Shown one piece after another: positions 1 through 6,317 of a stretch of 8,686 nucleotides of DNA; positions within the stretch are counted from its first letter, which is position 1, and the number at the start of each line of letters is the position of its first letter. Source of the DNA: Cyanobacteria bacterium T3Sed10_376R1m (GTDB taxonomy: Bacteria; Cyanobacteriota; Cyanobacteriia; Cyanobacteriales; Cyanobacteriaceae). The stretch spans positions 1 through 8,686 of the forward strand of contig PXEJ01000284.1 of the NCBI GenBank assembly GCA_003566215.1, given 5' to 3'. The notes beneath the pieces are model-generated. The model was not told the DNA's origin. It searched no databases and was given only the letters and a program-made list of their open reading frames with translations. The translations under genes were made by a program, and so were the position numbers.

Positions 1-6
1 ATTCGC

Positions 7-12
7 TATAAT
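7..12 (+). promoter_or_regulatory. Candidate -10 box of the tRNA-Gln gene
   Basis: A perfect TATAAT lies 19 bases before the first base of the mature tRNA, which would place transcription start near base 18-19 with a 5' leader of about 13 bases. The matching -35 box would lie outside the window, so only half of the promoter can be judged. Confidence 0.5.
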
Positions 13-31
13 AATTAATGTGCGAAATCGA

Positions 32-103
32 TGGGACGTCGCCAAGCGGTAAGGCAGCGCGTTTTGGTCGCGCCATTCCTAGGTTCGAATCCTAGCGTCC
101 CAG
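32..103 (+). tRNA. trnQ: tRNA-Gln, anticodon UUG
   Basis: A complete 72-base cloverleaf can be drawn. The acceptor stem is 32-38 with 96-102 (including the weak U1-A72 pair typical of tRNA-Gln), the D stem is 41-43 with 53-55, the anticodon stem is 57-61 with 69-73 around a 7-base loop, the variable loop has 5 bases, and the T stem is 79-83 with 91-95 around TTCGAAT. The anticodon TTG at 64-66 reads CAA (and CAG by wobble), so it inserts glutamine. In most bacteria related to this one Gln-tRNA is made by the Glu-charging plus GatCAB amidation route; that is family knowledge, not visible here. The discriminator base is G103. The 3' CCA is not encoded, so it must be added after processing. The pseudouridine synthase gene begins only 47 bases downstream with no terminator between, so read-through is likely. 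Confidence 0.97.
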
Positions 104-108
104 TTTGA

Positions 109-152
109 AACTATTAATTCTGATTTACCTTATGTTTAGGTGAGTAATAGTT
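109..152 (+). promoter_or_regulatory. Inverted repeat / leader hairpin covering the RBS and TTG start of the pseudouridine synthase
   Basis: The 8-base arm AACTATTA (109-116) is perfectly complementary to TAATAGTT (145-152). Inside it, TTACCT (125-130) can pair with AGGTGA (138-143) around a 7-base loop, with one G-U pair. The right-hand arms contain the Shine-Dalgarno sequence AGGTGAG (138-144) and the first two bases of the TTG start (151-152). The folded RNA would therefore hide both translation signals, while an opened form would expose them. No U-run follows, so it is not a normal intrinsic terminator. It could also be a processing structure that separates the tRNA from the mRNA. The pairing is read directly from the sequence; regulation is inference. 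Confidence 0.4.
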
Positions 153-1812
153 GAATATGTTAAACAGGTTTTTTCATGATGTAGAAGATTTTGTTTCCCT
201 TGACTTACTCCCGTTGCAAGAAAAAGTAAGTTATTGGTATGAGGGAAAATGTTCAAAAACAGGGAAATATTTAAAACTCCCTCGCTCTATCTTGGTGGAG
301 AAAATTGCCTATAAACTCATGGAATATTTAAACCAAAATGAGTTTTTTCGGGATGAGGGTAAAATGTATGGGGTTTTGTTGTCCCAAAACCCTCAGGGAA
401 AGTTAAAGGTGATTAAGGCTTTTTCTGGACTTTTTTTGGGTGAAGATAATATTGAGGGATGGGTTAATCAAATTCCGGGGCGCAATAAATTTGCTTTGGC
501 ACAAAAGTTTACTCTCCAAGAGTTAGATAAAATTAAACAAAAAATTATTGATTTAGAGAGATTATCTATAAGGGAAGAGTATCAAACAATTTTAATAAAA
601 TATGAACAAGACTTAAGTAGTTTGAAGAAAAAACATCGTCAAAGAAAAAAAATTCGGGATGATAAACGTAACTTTTTACAAGAAAATCGAAGTGAACAAT
701 CTATCCAAAAAGTTTTAGCAAATTTGGAGCAAGAAAGTCGTAAGGATGATTGGGAAAGAAGGGTTTTGAAGAAAGAATGGCAAGAAATTTTATTCCCTTT
801 AGAAAACCAAGTTAAGTTAGCTGATAAGCAAATTCAAGCATTAAAAAAAGAACGAAAAATTTTATCTAGGCAACTACAATCACAAATGCAGGGGGCTTAT
901 TCTTTAACCAATTTTTTGGGGCAAACATTAAGTTTGTCGGAGTTGGTTGATAAGTCTTTTATTCCTACTGGTACAGGGGATTGTTGTGCTCCTAAATTAT
1001 TACATTATTCTGCGGTGAATAAGTTAAAACCTTTAGCTATGGCTGAGTTTTGGTGGGGAAAGTCTTCTCCTAATGGGGAAAAAATGGCGGGTAATTTTTA
1101 TCCTGCTTGTGTGGAAAGATGTCAACCGATTATGGGTTTTTTATTGTCAGGTTTGGGTGATAGTTTTCAGATTAAAGAAGATTATCAAATACCGATTATT
1201 TATGAAGATAATTATTTGTTAGTTATTGATAAACCTTCTGGTTTGTTGTCTGTGCCGGGGAGAAAAATTGATAATTTTGATAGTGCAGAATCACGTTTTA
1301 AAAATAGTGGGAAGGGTAATCAAAATTTAAAAGCTGTTCATCGTTTAGATCAAGATACTTCTGGTTTATTAATTTTAGCTAAAGATACAAATACTTACGT
1401 TTGTTTGTCTCAACAATTTGCTCAAAAAAGGGTGATAAAATTATATGAAGCTGTATTGGCTGGGTTTGTAGATAAGGTTGAGGGAGAGATAGATTTACCT
1501 TTGTGGAGTAATCCTGAAAATCGCCCCATACAAGAAGTTTGTTTTTCTCGGGGTAAGGCTTCTATGACTCGTTATCGGGTAATTGGTTTTGATGGTGATT
1601 ATACAAGGGTGGAATTTTTGCCCATTACGGGGCGCACTCATCAGTTGAGGGTTCATTCTGTCGAGGGTTTGGGAATACCGATTAAGGGCGATCGCATTTA
1701 TGGTTTTATCAATAATAATAGTGATAGACTCCATCTTCACGCCCGTGAAATTAGCTTTTATCATCCCATTACCAATGAAAAAATATCTTTGAAGTCTCCT
1801 TGTCCTTTTTGA
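151..1812 (+). CDS. Long RluA-family RNA pseudouridine synthase
   Basis: This 553-residue cytoplasmic enzyme should convert specific uridines in RNA (rRNA or tRNA) to pseudouridine; the target cannot be told from sequence. The catalytic domain fills roughly residues 345-553. It carries HRLDQDTSG at 397-405 with catalytic Asp400, an early YEDNYLLVIDKPSG segment, and GRTHQLRVH at 494-502, all hallmarks of the RluA/RsuA superfamily. Typical RluA enzymes have about 220-330 residues; the extra 340 here form a conserved-looking N-terminal region (about 1-115), a strongly charged coiled coil (about 121-246), and a segment with Cys278, Cys279, His285, Cys320 and Cys324 that could bind a metal. I recall similarly long RluA homologues in cyanobacteria and some gammaproteobacteria, so it is probably not a local fusion. 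No S4 domain is evident. The TTG start at 151 is preferred because AGGTGAG ends 6 bases upstream; ATG at 157 would leave 12 bases. A small membrane-protein gene follows after 18 bases. Confidence 0.93.
   Translation: MNMLNRFFHDVEDFVSLDLLPLQEKVSYWYEGKCSKTGKYLKLPRSILVEKIAYKLMEYLNQNEFFRDEGKMYGVLLSQNPQGKLKVIKAFSGLFLGEDNIEGWVNQIPGRNKFALAQKFTLQELDKIKQKIIDLERLSIREEYQTILIKYEQDLSSLKKKHRQRKKIRDDKRNFLQENRSEQSIQKVLANLEQESRKDDWERRVLKKEWQEILFPLENQVKLADKQIQALKKERKILSRQLQSQMQGAYSLTNFLGQTLSLSELVDKSFIPTGTGDCCAPKLLHYSAVNKLKPLAMAEFWWGKSSPNGEKMAGNFYPACVERCQPIMGFLLSGLGDSFQIKEDYQIPIIYEDNYLLVIDKPSGLLSVPGRKIDNFDSAESRFKNSGKGNQNLKAVHRLDQDTSGLLILAKDTNTYVCLSQQFAQKRVIKLYEAVLAGFVDKVEGEIDLPLWSNPENRPIQEVCFSRGKASMTRYRVIGFDGDYTRVEFLPITGRTHQLRVHSVEGLGIPIKGDRIYGFINNNSDRLHLHAREISFYHPITNEKISLKSPCPF
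1688..1695. repeat. HIP1 octamer in the pseudouridine synthase gene
   Basis: GCGATCGC, here coding for the Gly-Asp-Arg part of KGDRIYG in the catalytic domain. Confidence 0.9.
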
Positions 1813-1820
1813 TAGAATTA

Positions 1821-1826
1821 AGGAAG
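1821..1826 (+). promoter_or_regulatory. Ribosome binding site supporting a TTG start
   Basis: AGGAAG lies 4 bases before the TTG at 1831. No ATG or GTG occurs in this frame between the upstream stop and the conserved-looking start of the protein, so this site decides the start. Confidence 0.55.
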
Positions 1827-1830
1827 AATA

Positions 1831-2055
1831 TTGGCTAATTTTTATAGATTAACAAGATACCCAGTGAAAATTCAATATGTAGCTCTACTCTCATCTATTA
1901 TTGTACTAGGTGCGATCGCACAAAATCATTCTTTGATGTTACCTAGTTTCTGGCAAATTACCCTCACGGGATTGACCAGTTTTTTTCTTGGCTACTTGAT
2001 TAAAAAATTAAATTTCTCAACGGGGAAAAGTCTTACAAAAATTAAAGAAAAATAA
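1831..2055 (+). CDS. Small two-helix membrane protein, function unknown
   Basis: I do not recognise this 74-residue protein. It starts with TTG behind a good Shine-Dalgarno sequence and has two hydrophobic stretches (about residues 14-31 and 42-57) joined by a short polar turn. It ends in a basic, Lys-rich tail of about 15 residues. By the positive-inside rule the basic N-terminus (Arg6, Arg9, Lys13) and the tail would both face the cytoplasm, giving a hairpin in the membrane. It follows the pseudouridine synthase gene after 18 bases and is probably co-transcribed with it, which does not by itself imply a shared function. A HIP1 octamer is embedded in the first helix and translated as Ala-Ile-Ala, showing that this stretch shares the genome's own signature. 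Evidence that it is a real gene is the RBS, the in-frame continuity and the membrane pattern; no enzyme motif is seen. Confidence 0.7.
   Translation: MANFYRLTRYPVKIQYVALLSSIIVLGAIAQNHSLMLPSFWQITLTGLTSFFLGYLIKKLNFSTGKSLTKIKEK
1912..1919. repeat. HIP1 octamer in the small membrane protein gene
   Basis: GCGATCGC, read as Ala-Ile-Ala in the first hydrophobic helix. Confidence 0.9.
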
Positions 2056-2208
2056 CATCTGTAATAATTATTTAATGATAATAAATATACTTTTTTTTGT
2101 CAACATAGCTATAATTTTATACAGAAATAAAATGGTTATAAAATTCTAAATTATAATCACTTAAGCATTAATTTATATCTTCATAATACTATTTTTTAGT
2201 AAGTTTTA
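2056..2208. other. AT-rich intergenic spacer with poorly defined promoter elements
   Basis: This 153-base gap is almost entirely A and T and includes a run of eight T (2091-2098). Possible -10 boxes for the kinase gene are TATAAT at 2110-2115, TATACA at 2118-2123 and TATAAT at 2152-2157. TTGTCA at 2097-2102 could serve TATACA with a 15-base spacer, which is short. I see no strong GC hairpin that would end the upstream transcript and no small gene. The kinase start codon has no clear Shine-Dalgarno sequence. Confidence 0.35.
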
Positions 2209-5200
2209 ATGTCCAGAAAAATTCCCCTCTATTGGCTATTTGTATTACAGTTTACCATTCAGATAACTGCGATGTTAGGTATGATTACATATCTTTCTTA
2301 CCGTAGTGGACAAGAGACGGTGGAATACCTAGCACAGAAATTAATGGACAAAATGAGCGATCGCATTGAGCAAGATGTCAATATTTTTTTTTCTATCCCC
2401 AAAATAGTCATTCAATCCAACAAAAAACTACTAGAAAAAGGATATTTAGATAGTGATAACCTAGAACAAATAGAAGAATATTTTATCGAACAATTAAACA
2501 TTATACCCAGACTTAGTTCGATTATTATTGCCAATGAAAATGGAGAATTTTTAGAAGTTGAACGTCCCTCCCCAGAAAATCTAATTATTCGCAAATTAGG
2601 TAAAACTAACGAAAATAACGCTTTTTATCATTATCAAGCAGATATTGATGGACAAAATAAAATACTCACAGAAACTAGATTTAATTATAATCCCCATAAC
2701 GATCCTTGGTATCAAAGCGCCAAAAATAATCCAGAGGGTACGAGGGCAGTAGAGGTTAATTTATCTCAAGGGCAAAATAAACCTGTTTTGCATATAGCCC
2801 AAAACTTGCCTTTTTATAATCAAGAAGGTCAATTTGAGGGAGTGTTAGGGGCAAACATTTATTTAACTCAACTAGAGAAATTTCTCCAAAACATCAATAA
2901 AAATTATCAAGGACAAGTATTTATTATTGATCGAGATGGTTTATTAGTCGCAACCTCCACAGGAGAAAATCCCTTTGACAATACCCCCACACCTAACCTA
3001 TCAGAATATGACAGGGCAAAAGATAGACGCTTGAATATCCTCGATAGTCAAAATTCCCTCACCGTTGTTACCGCTCAAAAATTATCCCAAAGGGAAAGCT
3101 ATTTAAGAACAATTATCGACATTCAACAATTAGAAATCGAGTGGGAAAATCAACAATATTTTGTCAGGGTAACTCCCCTTAATCAAGAATTAGATTGGTT
3201 AGTAGTTATTGTCATTCCTCAATCAGAATTTATGGGGGAAATTAACACGAATACTCGTAATACTATCGGTATATCTATTTTCGCCCTCATCATTTTCGTT
3301 GCCCTTAGTTCATTTATCTCAAAAAAAATTACTCAATCTCTGTCTAATTTAAGTAAAGCAACTCATGATTTTACGAAGACTCAAGAAAATCAACAATTAT
3401 CCCATAGTAAGATTAAAGAGATAGCTACCCTGTCTCAATCTTTTAAGACAATGATGGAGACTATACTAAAAGCTAAAAACTTGAGGGAAAACTATGCCCA
3501 AGAATTAGAGCTAGAAGTAGCTAAAAAAACACAAAGTTTACGCACCAGTCAAGCTAGACTTTTGTCTTTAGCAAATACTTCCCCGGCGGTGATTTATACT
3601 GTGATTGAGGATGTTAACGGTATAACTAGGTTTGAATATATTAGTCCAGCAGTAGAATCAGTTCATGAAATTGCGATCGCAGATGTTTGGAAAAATGGAA
3701 ATTTAATTTTTGAGCAAATTCATCCCGAAGATTTACCCGGATACTTAGAGAGAGTCAAACATAGTGCAGAATTGATAGTACCCTTTGTTTATGAATGGCG
3801 TATTATTACCCCATCGGGGAAAATTAAATGGTTAAGGTCAAACTCTCACCCAGAAAAACTTGACAACGGAGAGGTTTATTGGCATGGTATCGCCATTGAA
3901 ATAACAGATCGCAAAAATTTAGAATTAGAATTAGAAATTTCTAAAGTTAAACTAAAAGATATTGTCGATAATGCCATAGGAATTGTCACCCGATTAATAG
4001 TTACTATTGATGGTAATTGGGAAATTGATTATGTATCGGGGGGTTGTCTCAAAGTATGTGGTTATACCGCACAAGAGTTAACCGTTAATCAAAACTTATG
4101 GCTTAGTATCATTGTCCAAGATGATTGGCAAAAAATAGAAAAACAAATTTACGAGGATATATTTGCCCAACGTTCAGGAAGTTATGAATATCGTATTCAT
4201 CACAAAAACGGCTCTATAAGCTGGATTTCTCAAAATAATCATTCTCGATGGGATAGCAACGCCAATCAATGGCTTGTAACGATCATTTCTTTAGATATAA
4301 CAGATCGTAAACTAGCAGAATTTAAACTCGAACATCAACAAAAGATGTTAGAAACCATGAGTCATCAAGGGCGCATTGGTGCTTATGAAATTGATGTAAT
4401 TAATGATCAAGTTTGTTGGTCATCCATGACTAGGGAAATCCATGAAGCGGAATTTGATTTTGAGCCTAATTTGGAAAATATTATTAATTTTTATAAGGAA
4501 GGAAAAAACCGTAATAGGATTCGCTCACTTATTCACCGAGGAATACAAGATGGTACACCCTGGAATGTAGAACTAGAAATGATTACGGCGAAGGGTAGAG
4601 AAATTTGGGTAGAAATTAACGGTCAAGCAGAATTTAAAAATAATGTGTGTGTAAAAATTTTTGGTTCCTGTCAGGATATAACTGAGAAAAAAGAAATTCA
4701 ACAGGAGTTGATAAAAGCTAAAGAAACCGCTGAGTTGGCAGTTTTGAGTAAAGGGGAATTTTTTGCCTCCATGAGTCATGAAATTCGTACCCCCATGAAT
4801 GGTGTTATTGGAATGTTAAGTCTTGTTCAAGATACTCCTTTGACTACTGAGCAAAAAATGCAAATTTCCATTGCCCAATCTAGTGCAGAATCTTTGTTAA
4901 GTCTTATTAATGATATTCTTGATTTTTCTAAGGCAGAAGCTGGTAAGTTAAATTTGGAAAATATTGACTTTAGTCTTCATCAACAATTAGGAGATACAGT
5001 AAAGGCGATCGCCATTAAAGCCCAAGAAAAAGACCTAGAATTAATCCTCGACTTATCTGATGTTCCAGAAACAATGGTCAAAGGAGACTCCAATCGTTTG
5101 CGACAAATTTTAATTAATTTAATCAATAACGCCATAAAATTTACTGAAAAAGGAGAAATCTTAATCAAATGTAGTCTTTTCAATGATTGCCTTCCCGAAT

Positions 5201-6306
5201 CTAATATTGGAGAAGAAAAACTTATTTTTAGGGCAGAAATTCAAGATACGGGTATCGGTATTGCTCAAGATAAAATACCCTTTTTATTTGATTCTTTTAA
5301 CCAAGTACATAATGGTGTCACCCGTAAATATGGAGGTACAGGATTAGGGCTTTCCATCGTAAAAAAACTATGTACCCTAATGGAGGGTAGTGTTGAGGTT
5401 ACAAGCCAATTAGGGAAAGGAAGTAAGTTTACTTTTACCGTCCAATTCCAAAATCCCAATCAAAATTTACCCACTATTTCTCATAACTCTCTCACACATT
5501 TAACTATTCTCTTACTAGAAAATAACACCACAAATCGTCAGATTTTATCAAGGCAACTACAAAAATGGGGAGCAAAAGTTATCGAAGCAAAGAATGCAAA
5601 TCAAGGTTTACAGTGTGTGAAAAAAGAAATTTTTAACTTTGCTTTAATTGCTCAAAATTTACCAGATATGGATAGTATTGAATTAGGAAAAATTATTCTC
5701 ACGAAACAAACTAATATATCTTTAATTTTAATGACTTCCGTTGCTAACTATTGTGATAGTAATAAATTTAAGGGTAGTGGTTTGAGTATTTGCCTGAGTA
5801 AACCCATTATTCCTTCGGAGTTATATAACGCTCTTAGCAGTATTAAAAATATTCCAACTCTTACTGATATTTTCGCCAATCAAGAACAAATAAATGCAAA
5901 TATAACAATTAATTATCCAGAAAATACCCGGATATTATTGGTGGAAGATAATAAGGTAAATCAAATTGTTTTCAAAGGTTTATGTAAAAAATTAGGGTTA
6001 AAGGTTGATATAGCAAATAATGGTATTGAAGCCCTTTCTCTACTAAAAAATGTTCCGACAAATCAACCCTATAATTTAATCTTTATGGATTGTTTTATGC
6101 CTCAGATGAATGGTTATGAAGCAACTTCTGAAATTCGTCAGGGCAACGGAGGAGAGGAAAATATTAATATTCCCATTATTGCCATGACGGCTAATGCGAT
6201 GAAAGGTGATAGGGAAAAATGTTTATCCGCCGGGATGAATGATTATTTGACTAAACCTATCCAAGTTGATCTTTTTAAAGGAATGTTAGCAAAATATCTT
6301 TCGTGA
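2209..6306 (+). CDS. Membrane hybrid histidine kinase with dCache, HAMP, three PAS and two receiver domains
   Basis: This 1365-residue sensor should detect an extracytoplasmic ligand and pass phosphate from His to Asp. Domains in order: membrane helix about 8-30; extracytoplasmic dCache-type sensor about 31-350 (DPWYQSA at 165-171); membrane helix 353-371; HAMP and coiled linker to about 450; PAS domains of the PAS_3 kind at about 451-570, 584-702 and 717-828, each ending in a DITDRK-like motif. HisKA follows with MSHEIRTP and phospho-accepting His857. The ATPase domain has the N box with Asn974, G1 DTGIG at 1013-1017, an F box FDSFNQV and G2 GGTGLGL at 1042-1048, so it looks active. The first receiver (about 1098-1210) is degenerate: Ala1148 replaces the acceptor Asp, and Glu1104-Asn1105 stand in for the acidic pair. 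The second (about 1241-1365) keeps Glu1246, Asp1247, acceptor Asp1294, Thr1327 and Lys1349. No Hpt domain or separate regulator gene is nearby, so the downstream partner is unknown. ATG 2209 puts the first helix at the expected place. Confidence 0.95.
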   Translation: MSRKIPLYWLFVLQFTIQITAMLGMITYLSYRSGQETVEYLAQKLMDKMSDRIEQDVNIFFSIPKIVIQSNKKLLEKGYLDSDNLEQIEEYFIEQLNIIPRLSSIIIANENGEFLEVERPSPENLIIRKLGKTNENNAFYHYQADIDGQNKILTETRFNYNPHNDPWYQSAKNNPEGTRAVEVNLSQGQNKPVLHIAQNLPFYNQEGQFEGVLGANIYLTQLEKFLQNINKNYQGQVFIIDRDGLLVATSTGENPFDNTPTPNLSEYDRAKDRRLNILDSQNSLTVVTAQKLSQRESYLRTIIDIQQLEIEWENQQYFVRVTPLNQELDWLVVIVIPQSEFMGEINTNTRNTIGISIFALIIFVALSSFISKKITQSLSNLSKATHDFTKTQENQQLSHSKIKEIATLSQSFKTMMETILKAKNLRENYAQELELEVAKKTQSLRTSQARLLSLANTSPAVIYTVIEDVNGITRFEYISPAVESVHEIAIADVWKNGNLIFEQIHPEDLPGYLERVKHSAELIVPFVYEWRIITPSGKIKWLRSNSHPEKLDNGEVYWHGIAIEITDRKNLELELEISKVKLKDIVDNAIGIVTRLIVTIDGNWEIDYVSGGCLKVCGYTAQELTVNQNLWLSIIVQDDWQKIEKQIYEDIFAQRSGSYEYRIHHKNGSISWISQNNHSRWDSNANQWLVTIISLDITDRKLAEFKLEHQQKMLETMSHQGRIGAYEIDVINDQVCWSSMTREIHEAEFDFEPNLENIINFYKEGKNRNRIRSLIHRGIQDGTPWNVELEMITAKGREIWVEINGQAEFKNNVCVKIFGSCQDITEKKEIQQELIKAKETAELAVLSKGEFFASMSHEIRTPMNGVIGMLSLVQDTPLTTEQKMQISIAQSSAESLLSLINDILDFSKAEAGKLNLENIDFSLHQQLGDTVKAIAIKAQEKDLELILDLSDVPETMVKGDSNRLRQILINLINNAIKFTEKGEILIKCSLFNDCLPESNIGEEKLIFRAEIQDTGIGIAQDKIPFLFDSFNQVHNGVTRKYGGTGLGLSIVKKLCTLMEGSVEVTSQLGKGSKFTFTVQFQNPNQNLPTISHNSLTHLTILLLENNTTNRQILSRQLQKWGAKVIEAKNANQGLQCVKKEIFNFALIAQNLPDMDSIELGKIILTKQTNISLILMTSVANYCDSNKFKGSGLSICLSKPIIPSELYNALSSIKNIPTLTDIFANQEQINANITINYPENTRILLVEDNKVNQIVFKGLCKKLGLKVDIANNGIEALSLLKNVPTNQPYNLIFMDCFMPQMNGYEATSEIRQGNGGEENINIPIIAMTANAMKGDREKCLSAGMNDYLTKPIQVDLFKGMLAKYLS
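2357..2364. repeat. HIP1 octamer in the kinase gene, sensor part
   Basis: GCGATCGC, read as Ser-Asp-Arg near residue 51 of the kinase, just after the first membrane helix. Confidence 0.9.
3673..3680. repeat. HIP1 octamer in the kinase gene, first PAS domain
   Basis: GCGATCGC, read as Ala-Ile-Ala in the first PAS domain. Confidence 0.9.
5005..5012. repeat. HIP1 octamer in the kinase gene, ATPase domain
   Basis: GCGATCGC in the extended form GGCGATCGCC, read as Ala-Ile-Ala between HisKA and the N box. Confidence 0.9.
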
Positions 6307-6317
6307 ACAAAAGCAAT

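Noticed and set aside
132..143. Mini frame ATG-TTT-AGG-TGA in the leader before the pseudouridine synthase
   Set aside because: It has no ribosome binding site of its own and only three codons. Its overlap with the Shine-Dalgarno sequence is curious, but chance is the simpler reading.
1..150. tRNA gene as an integration site for a mobile element
   Set aside because: No direct repeat of the tRNA 3' end, integrase gene or phage-like gene is found in the window, and HIP1 sites indicate resident DNA.
1495..1764. Open frame of 89 codons on the minus strand
   Set aside because: It lies wholly inside the conserved catalytic domain of the pseudouridine synthase on the opposite strand and shows no protein motif or RBS.
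2060..2098. Possible terminator after the small membrane protein gene (ATTAT...ATAAT stem and a T8 run)
   Set aside because: The stem has only five A-T pairs and the T-run is not directly behind it; such stems are expected by chance in this AT-rich spacer.
2097..2115. TTGTCA next to TATAAT as a kinase promoter
   Set aside because: Only 7 bases separate them, far short of the 16-18 needed; the alternative TATACA gives 15, still short, so no promoter is called.
2412..2594. Open frame on the minus strand inside the kinase gene
   Set aside because: A shadow of the sensor-domain coding sequence, with Ser/Leu-rich content typical of antisense AT-rich genes.
4573..5459. Three open frames on the minus strand (4573-4779, 4980-5183, 5265-5459)
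   Set aside because: All are opposite conserved PAS, HisKA and ATPase coding sequence; none has a plausible RBS or domain.
5503..6306. Tandem receivers as a sign of a frameshift or a fusion of two genes
   Set aside because: The frame is continuous, the linker is normal, and hybrid kinases with two receivers are common; only the loss of acceptor residues in the first is notable.
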